Notes under the pieces: generated by a model | The model's input: only the letters and a program-made list of their open reading frames with translations | What the model was told of the DNA's origin: nothing | Database searches by the model: none | In this document: piece after piece, positions 8,577 through 16,525 of the stretch | How positions within the stretch are numbered: position 1 is the first letter of the stretch | Layout: each line of letters starts with the position of its first letter | NCBI RefSeq assembly: GCF_008065115.1 | Contig: NZ_CP042913.1 | Location: forward strand, 5,529,257 to 5,593,256 | From: Bythopirellula goksoeyrii | Lineage (GTDB): Bacteria > Planctomycetota > Planctomycetia > Pirellulales > Lacipirellulaceae | Direction of reading: 5' to 3' | DNA length: 64,000 nt | Made by a program: the position numbers and the translations under genes

Positions 8577-9884
8577 TCACATTCGCGACCATAATTCGCC
8601 TGCCTGAGCGGCTGCATCAGCACGAAGAGCTCGTTCGTCGCACGAAACGACCTCCCCCCCTCGCAAACACCAGCGCCCATCGATCATGACATCGCGGACG
8701 AATTCTGGCCCCAGTGCATAGAGAAAATGTCCTGCCAGATTGTCGGTCGTCAGCGGAGTAGCTGGGCGATAACCAGTGAGTACCAGATCGGCCGCGGCGC
8801 CCACACCTAAACTTCCCAGGGTGATTCCCAAGGCCCGAGAGGCCAACCGTGCCGATTCCGCCAGAAAGCCTAGCGACTTACCGAATGGCAAAGACAACTG
8901 AGCATCGTGACTCTTAAATTCCGCCACGCGTGCTTCTCGCCACATATCCGCCCCGATGCCATCGGTCCCCAACACTACCGGCATTGTCGCTGAAACGACT
9001 GGCGTATATCCGACTCCATTGTTCATATTCGAACTAGGATTGTGAGCTAAATGCAAATAGTCTTTATGCTCCCCCAATCTCGTAAATTCCTCCGCCGACA
9101 AATGCGTACCGTGCCCAAAGATAGTACCAGGAATCTCAAGGAGCCCCACCCGCTCGAACCGCTCCATCAATCCGCAACCAAATTTCTCCTGGGTAATCCG
9201 TTCATCACAGGGATCTTCAGCGATGTGGATATGCACCCCGGTATCCAACTCGCGAGCCAGCCGAACACAACCGACGAATGATTCCTCTTCTAAAGTAAAA
9301 CTGGCATGTGCCCCCACCAGAACAGAGAATCGATGATTTTTCCTACTGCTCAATTCCCTTGCATACCGAGACGTCTCATCCAATCCTTCACGGGCTTCGG
9401 TGTCTCGGTTGCGGTCGGTCACTTCATAGCACAACACACCCCGACAACCCACTGAAGCAATTCCCGCCTCCAGTGCGGAGAGACTCCCCGCGATGCAGTT
9501 GGGGGAAGCATGGTGATCGACGAGCGTCGTCGTGCCGCAACGTAGAGCGGCCAGTGCTCCCACGGTGCCGCTAGCGGTGACGCTCTTGAAGTTATGTGCC
9601 CGATCAAGCCGCCACCAGATGAGTTCTAGTATCTCCAGAAAGTTGGTCGGCTGCCGTGGGGGCGCTGGCATGCCAGCAGCAAGAGATGAATAGAGATGTG
9701 TGTGCCCATTCACAAGCCCCGGCATCAACACGGCACCTCCGCAATCGACAATCTCATCGTCCTGTTGCAATGTGAGATTCCGCCCCACGGACGCAATCCG
9801 GCCATCGGATACGCGCAGATCCCCCTGTCGAACCATCGGTGGATCGAGCTCGACCAGCATCGCGTCGCGAAAAAGCGTCGACAT
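8577..9884 (-). CDS. ssnA: SsnA-type amidohydrolase
   Basis: Metal-dependent amidohydrolase/deaminase (435 residues) of the SsnA group, related to guanine deaminase and TrzN-type hydrolases. Metal ligands are visible: HTH in NGHTHLYSS, His in HIHIAEDP, His in GHGTHLS and Asp in GTDGIGADM. SsnA is one of the enzymes found with ygfK and xdhD in purine-utilisation clusters and is thought to hydrolyse a purine-derived ring. The ATG overlaps the stop of the upstream PLP gene (TAATG), indicating translational coupling, which settles this start over a longer upstream frame. The exact substrate is unknown. Confidence 0.88.
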   Translation of the reverse strand: MSTLFRDAMLVELDPPMVRQGDLRVSDGRIASVGRNLTLQQDDEIVDCGGAVLMPGLVNGHTHLYSSLAAGMPAPPRQPTNFLEILELIWWRLDRAHNFKSVTASGTVGALAALRCGTTTLVDHHASPNCIAGSLSALEAGIASVGCRGVLCYEVTDRNRDTEAREGLDETSRYARELSSRKNHRFSVLVGAHASFTLEEESFVGCVRLARELDTGVHIHIAEDPCDERITQEKFGCGLMERFERVGLLEIPGTIFGHGTHLSAEEFTRLGEHKDYLHLAHNPSSNMNNGVGYTPVVSATMPVVLGTDGIGADMWREARVAEFKSHDAQLSLPFGKSLGFLAESARLASRALGITLGSLGVGAAADLVLTGYRPATPLTTDNLAGHFLYALGPEFVRDVMIDGRWCLRGGEVVSCDERALRADAAAQAGELWSRM

Positions 9885-11335
9885 TAGAGCAACTCCAGCA
9901 CACCCGTTTGCCGATTGAAATCTTCGATCTGACGATCCCACTCCGTCGCCTGCTCGAAAGTCTTCTGCCAAAACTCGGGATCCCACAACTCACGGAGTTC
10001 CTCGGCACTACGCCCCTGCTGCTCGACCCAAGTGAAATACTTAAAGTTGTGCAATGCCTTGCGATCCTGATAAGTCAATTCACGAACATAGTCGGTCGCT
10101 ATCCCTTCAAGATACCGCTCACGATCCAAAGCAGCCCGCTCTGCCGTGTAGGCACCACACTCTTCGGTGAGTTCCTCAAGTCGACTTGAGTACAGCCCTG
10201 CCGAGTCAGTCAAGCACGTAAAGATGACGTCTTTGCCTGTCATGTCAAAGTGCTTGGCAGTCTTGATCGCAGCCACCAGATTACAAATCCCCGAAATGCC
10301 GACTTGTGGTAATTTCTCGATGAAGTCCCCTGATAGGTCTTTTTGTAAGACCTGTTGGCCCGCATCTTCATTGAACAACCGCATGAGCGACATGCACTGC
10401 TGATCGTCAATCGCGGCGATCATGTCGGTGTTGCGAACATTGTGAATCCACGGCACGTGCTTGTCGCCGATTCCCTCGATGCGATGTCCTCCGAACCCAA
10501 ACTGGTAGAGCGTCGGACATTGCTGGGCCTCGGTCGCCACCACCCGCATCTCCGGATGAAGCGTACGAAGCATATCCCCGGCGGCAATTGTACCCGCGCT
10601 CCCTGTGGCAGACACATAGCCCGCCAGACGCCCCCCATTGGCAACCCGCTCAAACACTTCCTGAATCGCCGCAGCTGTCACATGATAATGCCAACAGGCG
10701 TTGCCAAATTCCTCGAACTGATTGAAGATCACGCAGTCGGGCCGTGTGCGGCGAATCTCCCAGCACTTGTCATAGATTTCCTTCACGTTCGATTCACAAC
10801 CCGGCGTGGCGATCACCTCGGCCCCAATCTCCTTGAGCCACTCAAACCGTTCGCGGCTCATCCCCTCGGGCAGAATCGCCACGGCCGTGCAGCCCAACAA
10901 CGCCGAATCAAATGCCCCGCCGCGACAATAATTCCCCGTGCTGGGCCAGACCGCCTTTTGCTTTGTCGGATCAAACTCTCCGCTGACAACGCGGGGAATT
11001 AAGCACCCATAGGCCGCCCCCACTTTGTGCGCTCCGGTAGGAAAATACTTCCCCACCAACCCAATGATCCGCGTGTCGACGCCAGTCAAAGCCGAAGGAA
11101 ACTCGACCCAGTTCCCTTCATTGAAGAGTCCTCCCTTGTCGACCGGTTCGTTCTTCCAAGTAATTCGAAACAAGTTCGCAGGATCGACGTCCCACAGACC
11201 CACTTCGCGGAGTCGGCTGGTGATCTTCTCAGGAATCTTCGTCGGATCACGCATCTGGGCAAACGTCGGCAACAAAATCCGCCGCTCCCGAAACCGTTCG
11301 ATCGTCCGCTCTAATACTTTTTTATTGACTTGCAT
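9884..11335 (-). CDS. PLP-dependent fold-type II enzyme (ammonia-lyase/synthase-like)
   Basis: Pyridoxal-phosphate enzyme of the tryptophan synthase beta/cysteine synthase superfamily. The Schiff-base lysine is Lys104 in TGAHKVGAAYG; an asparagine loop is seen in STGNYCRGGAF, and a phosphate-binding glycine loop in SATGSAGTIAAGD. At 483 residues it is longer than YgeX (diaminopropionate ammonia-lyase), with a C-terminal helical extension of about 90 residues ending in acidic and aromatic segments. It is translationally coupled to ssnA (TAATG) and lies downstream of a second PLP enzyme, so it probably acts on a late purine intermediate by eliminating or exchanging an amino group. Substrate not predictable; YgeX equivalence is an inference from position. 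Confidence 0.82.
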   Translation of the reverse strand: MQVNKKVLERTIERFRERRILLPTFAQMRDPTKIPEKITSRLREVGLWDVDPANLFRITWKNEPVDKGGLFNEGNWVEFPSALTGVDTRIIGLVGKYFPTGAHKVGAAYGCLIPRVVSGEFDPTKQKAVWPSTGNYCRGGAFDSALLGCTAVAILPEGMSRERFEWLKEIGAEVIATPGCESNVKEIYDKCWEIRRTRPDCVIFNQFEEFGNACWHYHVTAAAIQEVFERVANGGRLAGYVSATGSAGTIAAGDMLRTLHPEMRVVATEAQQCPTLYQFGFGGHRIEGIGDKHVPWIHNVRNTDMIAAIDDQQCMSLMRLFNEDAGQQVLQKDLSGDFIEKLPQVGISGICNLVAAIKTAKHFDMTGKDVIFTCLTDSAGLYSSRLEELTEECGAYTAERAALDRERYLEGIATDYVRELTYQDRKALHNFKYFTWVEQQGRSAEELRELWDPEFWQKTFEQATEWDRQIEDFNRQTGVLELL

Positions 11336-11412
11336 CTCATAACCTTGGATCCAGTAACACCTAGGACGAGCTGATAGTGGTAGCGCGTCCTCTTATAAAA
11401 ATCAAGTTGGCT

Positions 11413-11480
11413 TCTTGCAGAGTCGCAGATTCACAGAGGGATACCTGATTCTCTCTGCGTCTCTGTGTCTCTGCGAGAGA
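11413..11480. repeat. Empty inverted repeat resembling GxxExxY cassette ends
   Basis: Left arm 11413-11441 and right arm 11450-11480 pair at about 22 of 29 positions, around an eight-base loop. The words CACAGAGGG and CTCTGTGTCTCTG recall the ends of the cassette at 3301-3762, but nothing lies between the arms. It separates the two PLP genes. Confidence 0.6.
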
Positions 11481-11490
11481 TCACTTCTTT

Positions 11491-12741
11491 CTACATTGCA
11501 TTTTCCACCGCCGCTTCGACCGAGGTCAGGTCGGGTTTGATACTCAGAGGTTCTCCTCCAGCCCGAATCGAACTGCGGATGTCTTTCAGTCCGCTCCCAG
11601 TAATCATCACTAGCACTGACTCATGGGGTTCAATGATTTTAGCATCGACCGCCTCGACCACTCCTGCCAATGCCGCCGCGGCCGCCGGTTCGGCAAACAC
11701 TCCGTGCCGACCTGCAAGCCGAATAGCCGCCAAAATCTGTTCGTCGCTTACGCAAACTACGCGCCCGTGCGCAGAGTCGAGTGCATTGACCGCTTTACGC
11801 CAGTTCCGCGGCACTTGCACATCGATGCTGTCAGCCATGGTCGTCCCTTCACCAGGCTCGGGAAGAACACCATGCTCCAAAGCATAAGGAATCGGGGCAA
11901 CCTCTTTGGCTTGCACACCTAACAAGCGAGGCAAACGGTCGATCATTCCCAGTGCATGCATTTCGGAGAGTCCTTTCCAAATGCCAGCAATCGTGCAGCC
12001 ATCACCTATGCTCACCGCCACCCAATCCGGCACGCCACCATACGCGGCCACTTGCTCGGCGATCTCAAGCCCGGCTGTCTTTTTCCCTTCCACCAACACA
12101 GGGTTAATCGCGCAGTTGCGATTGTACCAACCAAATTGCTCGCAAGCTGAGGAGCAAAGCTGGTACGCCTGATCGTAGGACCCCTCGACAGAGAACACTC
12201 TCGCCCCGAAGACCAAGAGCTGCGCGAGCTTCGGCTCGGGAGCTGTATGAGGGACAAAGATGTTCGCCTCGATCCCGGCCAATGCCGCATGACAAGCCAG
12301 GCTCGTGGCGGCGTTGCCTGTTGACGCACAGGCGATCGCATTCGCACCAACTTCCATTGCATGGGCCACGCCTACCGAACTTGCCCGATCCTTGAACGAT
12401 GCCGACGGATTGCGCCCTTCGTCCTTCAAGAGCACACGTTCCAAATCAAGTTCTGTGGCCAGTCGCTCGGCATCAACAATCGGCGTCCATCCAACTTGCC
12501 AATCCGTCCGCAATGAAGTTTCTTTCAGCGGCAACAACTCCGCATAGCGCCAATGGTTGTGCTCACGCTTCGAGAGTGGCTTATCGAGCCAAGAGTCGCG
12601 CACCGCTTCTAGATCGTAGCGAAAATCCAGGATTCCTTCTGCCGGTCCACACGTGGGGCATGTCATCCAGACATTTGGCGCATCCGCAGACTGCGGAAAG
12701 TACTCAGCACCGCAATTTACGCAAACCAACTTTTCAATCAT
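11491..12741 (-). CDS. Threonine synthase-like PLP enzyme
   Basis: Fold-type II PLP enzyme with an N-terminal zinc ribbon (Cys7, Cys10, Cys28, Cys31), as in one branch of threonine synthases. Lys117 in NPSASFKDRAS is the Schiff-base lysine; STGNAATSLA and SIGDGCTIAGIWKG form the substrate and phosphate loops. Length 416 residues is normal for this family. The ATG at 12741 (MIEKLVC) is preferred to one 15 bases upstream. It is transcribed with the other PLP gene and ssnA and is divergent from ygfK. No hom or thrB lies nearby, so a catabolic role (a beta-elimination on a diaminopropionate-like or serine-like intermediate) fits the context better than threonine synthesis, but this is inference. 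Confidence 0.82.
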   Translation of the reverse strand: MIEKLVCVNCGAEYFPQSADAPNVWMTCPTCGPAEGILDFRYDLEAVRDSWLDKPLSKREHNHWRYAELLPLKETSLRTDWQVGWTPIVDAERLATELDLERVLLKDEGRNPSASFKDRASSVGVAHAMEVGANAIACASTGNAATSLACHAALAGIEANIFVPHTAPEPKLAQLLVFGARVFSVEGSYDQAYQLCSSACEQFGWYNRNCAINPVLVEGKKTAGLEIAEQVAAYGGVPDWVAVSIGDGCTIAGIWKGLSEMHALGMIDRLPRLLGVQAKEVAPIPYALEHGVLPEPGEGTTMADSIDVQVPRNWRKAVNALDSAHGRVVCVSDEQILAAIRLAGRHGVFAEPAAAAALAGVVEAVDAKIIEPHESVLVMITGSGLKDIRSSIRAGGEPLSIKPDLTSVEAAVENAM

Positions 12742-12891
12742 CGCAGTCCTTCCCACACCGACTCACACGCAAACTTTCAAGTTTGCACTCTAACTCACCA
12801 CCAATCGAGAAGCTAGTACCACGTGAATCTCTGAGTTAGAATCGAGGGGAGTACTCCTGCGGATTCTACTTACTGTTTACAGCTAAGCCCC

Positions 12892-14898
12892 ATGGTCGAT
12901 CTCTATTGCACACCGTTTGTCGAACTCGTCGACCGCATGCGACTGGAGTATGCAAACCGCGCGTCGATATTCGACCTGCCACGGCGAAAGTGGTTTGTCC
13001 CTGCCGCCGATGACGATACGGATCTTTCGGTGCGCTTCCATGGCCAGCTGGCTGGTAACCCCCTCGGCCCAGCATCGGGGCCACAGACCCAAATGGCCCA
13101 GAATCTGGTTCTCTCCTGGCTCGCCGGTTCGCGGATCATGGAACTTAAGACCGTGCAGGTCAATGACGCACTAGAGATTGCCAGGCCTTGCATCGATGCC
13201 ACCAACGTTGGCTACAACATCGAATGGTCCCAGGAACTCAAGGTCCATGAGTCGCTCGATCAATATGTCCAAGGCGCGATGCTCATCCACATGCTCCGCC
13301 ATGCACCTGAGGAGTTTGGCAATCCGTGTGGGGCGACCGACATGGCGGGCGCGATTGGTGAGACCGTTTTCGACATGTCCGTCGGCTACGATTTGGCTGG
13401 CATTCAAACCGAAAAGGTGGTGAATTTCATTCGCGGCATGATGGATGCCACCGAGAGTGTCAATCGCCTCCGCGATCAATTGCCCCATCGTTTGCGCGCC
13501 CTGCGAGACCTCGACTACCCCACCAATTTAAGCCGCAGTATCACACTCTCCACATTCCACGGTTGCCCCGCCGATGAGATTGAAAAGATCTGCGAGTTTC
13601 TTCTCACTGAAATCGGCACCGATGTGATCGTGAAGATGAACCCCCCCATGCTGGGCAAAGAACGGCTCGAACATTTGCTCTACGACGTGATGGGCTACAC
13701 AGAAATCACCGTCCATCCACATGCCTACTCGAGTGGTTTGCTGTATGACGAGTCCATCGCTATGTGCAGTCGTTTGGCGAAGATTGCAGCAGAGCGCGAC
13801 CTCGGCCTCGGGGCAAAATTTTCTAACACGTTGGAAGTCACCAACCATCGCGATTTCTTTCCCGAGAAGGAAGAGGTGATGTACCTCTCCGGCCTGCCAC
13901 TGCATGTAATCACACTCACCCTTGCCCATGAGTTCCGCAAGACCGTAGGGCATGCGATGCCGATCTCTTTCTCGGCGGGCATCGATCGCAAGAATGCCCA
14001 CCAGGCAATCGCCTGTGGATTCATCCCCATCACCACCTGCACCGATCTCTTAAAGGTTGGAGGCTACGGCCGCTTGCCAGCTTATTTCCAGGACCTTCGC
14101 AAGGAGATGGACAAGTGCAACGCCAAGACGCTCGACGACTACCTGCTCGACTGCAGAGGCAACCGCGATGCCGCCGGAGGCGATCCAGTACTTGCCGGTT
14201 TCCTAAACATGGAAGCAATCGTCGCTGAGACGCAGGCCGACCCTCGCTACTACGCCGAGCAAAATCGCACCATCCCCAAGAAAATCGACTCGCACTTGAC
14301 GACGTTCGATTGCATCACCTGCGACAAGTGCATCCCGGTGTGCCCCAACGATGCGAATTTCACTTATGCCGTTGAGGCGGTCGACATCACCTACCGTGAC
14401 CTACAAGTGCACCCTGACAGTACGCTGGTCGAAATCGGCGACGAAAAACCGTTCCGCGTCGAAAAGGCAGAGCAAATTGCCAACTTCGCCGACTACTGCA
14501 ACCACTGCGGCAACTGCGACACCTTCTGCCCCGAATACGATGGCCCCTATCTGATGAAACCCAGTTTCTTCGGCAGTCGAGAAGCGTTTGAAGCTGGTGC
14601 GCCGCATGATGGATTTTACTTGGAACATGAAAATGGAAAGCTATCTCTCCAGGCACGCATCAACGGTGACAAATACAGGCTTACACAAACCAATGACTGC
14701 TACCTCTACAACGATGCCACCATCACGCTGGCGTCTTCGCGGGGAGAATTCACCCTCGCCGCTGACACAAACCCACCAACCAAACCCCACACCATCAACA
14801 TGGGCCGTTTCCACGCCTTGGCGACCTTGCTCAATGGTATCACCTCCGATAATAAAATCCACGCGGTGAACACGCCGCTGGTGGCGGAGAGAAGGTGA
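12892..14898 (+). CDS. ygfK: YgfK-type Fe-S reductase, short form
   Basis: Homologue of YgfK, the 'putative selenate reductase' subunit that always accompanies ssnA and xdhD in purine clusters. The first 460 residues form the dihydropyrimidine/dihydroorotate dehydrogenase-like barrel, with the family motif LSTFHGCPADEIEK; two ferredoxin-type [4Fe-4S] sites follow: Cys474, 477, 480, 484 (CITCDKCIPVCP) and Cys536, 539, 542, 546 (CNHCGNCDTFCP). Usual family length is near 1000 residues because a GltD-like FAD/NAD(P)H domain sits before the Fe-S part. Here the protein is 668 residues and that domain is absent. Electrons may come from the XdhA FAD subunit or a separate reductase. Likely role: reductive dearomatisation of the purine or a ring-cleavage intermediate. 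Confidence 0.88.
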   Translation: MVDLYCTPFVELVDRMRLEYANRASIFDLPRRKWFVPAADDDTDLSVRFHGQLAGNPLGPASGPQTQMAQNLVLSWLAGSRIMELKTVQVNDALEIARPCIDATNVGYNIEWSQELKVHESLDQYVQGAMLIHMLRHAPEEFGNPCGATDMAGAIGETVFDMSVGYDLAGIQTEKVVNFIRGMMDATESVNRLRDQLPHRLRALRDLDYPTNLSRSITLSTFHGCPADEIEKICEFLLTEIGTDVIVKMNPPMLGKERLEHLLYDVMGYTEITVHPHAYSSGLLYDESIAMCSRLAKIAAERDLGLGAKFSNTLEVTNHRDFFPEKEEVMYLSGLPLHVITLTLAHEFRKTVGHAMPISFSAGIDRKNAHQAIACGFIPITTCTDLLKVGGYGRLPAYFQDLRKEMDKCNAKTLDDYLLDCRGNRDAAGGDPVLAGFLNMEAIVAETQADPRYYAEQNRTIPKKIDSHLTTFDCITCDKCIPVCPNDANFTYAVEAVDITYRDLQVHPDSTLVEIGDEKPFRVEKAEQIANFADYCNHCGNCDTFCPEYDGPYLMKPSFFGSREAFEAGAPHDGFYLEHENGKLSLQARINGDKYRLTQTNDCYLYNDATITLASSRGEFTLAADTNPPTKPHTINMGRFHALATLLNGITSDNKIHAVNTPLVAERR

Positions 14899-14981
14899 AT
14901 CCGCCGATAGCCATTGAGTCTTCATGGAGGTATAATTAAAGTAGGGACGCTCCTTTTCACCTGTTCCGATAGAGATCTACT

Positions 14982-15203
14982 ATGGCCACGCTACCCACTG
15001 TAAATGCCCATTTCGATGGCACCGTGATCGTGCCAGACGAGCCCTTGAAACTCGCCCCAGGTGAGAAACTCCGGGTGACTATCGAACGTGCCCCTGCGGA
15101 GTCGGACCAGCCACGTCGCTCGTTACGTGGAATCGCCAAAGGCATGTTTGGGATGGGGGACGATTTCAATGCTCCGCTTGACTGTTTTGATGAGTACCGC
15201 TGA
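14982..15203 (+). CDS. Antitoxin of a PIN-domain toxin-antitoxin pair
   Basis: A 73-residue protein with the short beta-strand domain seen in AF2212/DUF104-like and AbrB-like antitoxins (NAHFDGTVIVPDEPLKL, then LRVTIE), followed by a flexible tail for toxin binding. Its stop overlaps the toxin's start (TGATG). An AT-rich stretch with GGTATAAT lies 50 bases upstream and may serve as promoter. Expected to bind and silence the PIN RNase and to repress the operon. Confidence 0.78.
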   Translation: MATLPTVNAHFDGTVIVPDEPLKLAPGEKLRVTIERAPAESDQPRRSLRGIAKGMFGMGDDFNAPLDCFDEYR

Positions 15204-15595
15204 TGAGTTCGGTGCTAATTGACACACAGGCGATGATCTGGATCGTTGAGGACAATCCTAACCTCTCGGAGCGTGGGTTGGCGCTGGCGGACAATAGAAC
15301 TACTCAACGGTTATTCAGTGTTGCGAGCATCTGGGAGATGGCGATCAAGATCGCGATTGGCAAGCTTGATTTGAAACATGGCACTCTCGATGAATTTTTG
15401 AGCATCATCAAAGACAATGAGGTCGAATTGCTTCAAGTTCAGGCCCTTGAGGCTGTTGACGTTGCTTTACTGTCGCAAGGTGATCACAAAGATCCCTTCG
15501 ACCGCCTTATCGCAGCGCAATGTCTACGGTACGATTTAACATTAGTCTCAATCGACTCGGAGTTCGATCAATACGGAGTACGGCGAGTGTGGTAA
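15203..15595 (+). CDS. vapC: VapC-like PIN-domain toxin
   Basis: PIN-domain ribonuclease, 130 residues. Acidic metal ligands are seen at Asp7 (LIDTQAMIW), Glu in SIWEMAIK, Asp in KDPFDRLIAAQ and Asp in SIDSEFDQYG. It is translationally coupled to the antitoxin by a one-base overlap. The pair sits between ygfK and xdhC, and the toxin stop is only four bases from the converging xdhC stop. Such pairs often stabilise the DNA around them; here it would help hold the purine region, but that is speculation. Confidence 0.88.
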   Translation: MSSVLIDTQAMIWIVEDNPNLSERGLALADNRTTQRLFSVASIWEMAIKIAIGKLDLKHGTLDEFLSIIKDNEVELLQVQALEAVDVALLSQGDHKDPFDRLIAAQCLRYDLTLVSIDSEFDQYGVRRVW

Positions 15596-15599
15596 TCTG

Positions 15600-16400
15600 T
15601 CACTTTTTTCCCCGCCACCGATCCCGCTCCTGAATCAACTCCGCCACTACGCTGATGGCAATCTCGCCCGGTTCGTTCGTTCCCAGGGGCAAACCGATCG
15701 GACAGTGAAATGCCTCGGCCTGTTCGCGCGGGATGCCGTCGGCGACAAGTTCCCGCACCAGCACGCCTCGCTTCGCGCGGCTGCCAATGACACCAAGGTA
15801 AGGGAAAGTGCGGCCTTGGCGGAAAATCTCCGCGAGCACGGGGCGGTCGGTGCCGTGGCCCATGGTGATGCATAATACAAACGCATCGCTCGGTAAAGCG
15901 GCGACCTGGGCGGGGAGGTCGTCGGTGCGGATCTTGGTGAGCCGGTCGCGGTCGGCGATCTTGTCTAGCCACTCACTGCGAGAATCGATGCAGCGGGTGT
16001 GACAGTTAATCTGCCCCAGGCAACTTGTCACTGCCGACGCAACGTGGCCGGCTCCGAAGATGACGACCTGCCAATCGCTGTGGTTGTAGGTCTCGAAGAA
16101 CAGTTTAACTACACCACCGCAGGTCATCCCCACGTCGCGCTGCAGGTTCCACTCGACCAGTTGATGCACGGGTGCCTGTCCTGAAGTATCGGCAAGCATC
16201 GCCTGGGCGTGTTGAATCGCCTTGTGCTCTACCTTGCCACCGCCGACGGTGCCTGACGATAAGCCCTCGGTCGTAACCAGCATCTTGCTGCCGGTGTCCT
16301 GCGGAGTGCTGCCGACCGCTTCGACCATGGTCACGCTGACAAACGGTTCGCCAACCCGAGCTAGTTCCGCAAGTCGTTCAACAAAGCCGTGTGGAGCCAT
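15600..16400 (-). CDS. xdhC: XdhC molybdenum cofactor insertion chaperone
   Basis: XdhC family protein (266 residues) that loads sulfurated molybdenum cofactor into xanthine dehydrogenase. Family features: GSTPQDTGSKML near the N-terminus, GTVGGGKVEH, a conserved CGG (GMTCGGVVKLF), and a C-terminal Rossmann domain starting VIFGAGHVA. The start at 16400 (MAPHGF) is chosen because the longer frame reads through an ATTCCGCA-type intergenic repeat. It is the last gene of an xdhA-xdhB-xdhC string on the minus strand. Confidence 0.92.
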   Translation of the reverse strand: MAPHGFVERLAELARVGEPFVSVTMVEAVGSTPQDTGSKMLVTTEGLSSGTVGGGKVEHKAIQHAQAMLADTSGQAPVHQLVEWNLQRDVGMTCGGVVKLFFETYNHSDWQVVIFGAGHVASAVTSCLGQINCHTRCIDSRSEWLDKIADRDRLTKIRTDDLPAQVAALPSDAFVLCITMGHGTDRPVLAEIFRQGRTFPYLGVIGSRAKRGVLVRELVADGIPREQAEAFHCPIGLPLGTNEPGEIAISVVAELIQERDRWRGKK

Positions 16401-16404
16401 AGAT

Positions 16405-16438
16405 GGAATGCGGAATTGGGAGTGCGGATTGCGGAATA
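16405..16438. repeat. ATTCCGCA-type repeat before xdhC
   Basis: Direct iterations of GGAATGCGGAATT / GTGCGGATTGCGGAAT just upstream of the xdhC start. The same words form a large palindrome at 39765-39838. Its reading as protein in the extended XdhC frame is an artefact. Confidence 0.55.
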
Positions 16439-16447
16439 AAATGAAAT

Positions 16448-16508
16448 AGCCGTTGGCGGAAGCCACATGGTTCTACGAGGCGACAACCATTGGCTTCCGC
16501 CAACGGCT
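16448..16508. repeat. Perfect palindrome between xdhB and xdhC
   Basis: 18-base arms AGCCGTTGGCGGAAGCCA (16448-16465) and their exact complement (16491-16508) around a 25-base loop. It lies between the xdhB stop and the xdhC start, so it would fold in the transcript. A half copy (TAGCCGTTGGCG) occurs after the carbamate kinase at 5911. Confidence 0.75.
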
Positions 16509-16525
16509 CTCAAGGAAAGAATGGA

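Noticed and set aside
10355-11002. 215-codon plus-strand frame over the PLP gene
   Set aside because: Antisense shadow; the PLP gene carries the lysine and glycine loops.
12892-14898. Selenate reductase activity of YgfK
   Set aside because: The family name is historical; nothing in the sequence shows selenate as substrate and the gene context points to purines.
16401-16466. N-terminal extension of XdhC
   Set aside because: The 22 extra residues are the translation of an ATTCCGCA-type repeat; conserved XdhC sequence begins at the Met at 16400.
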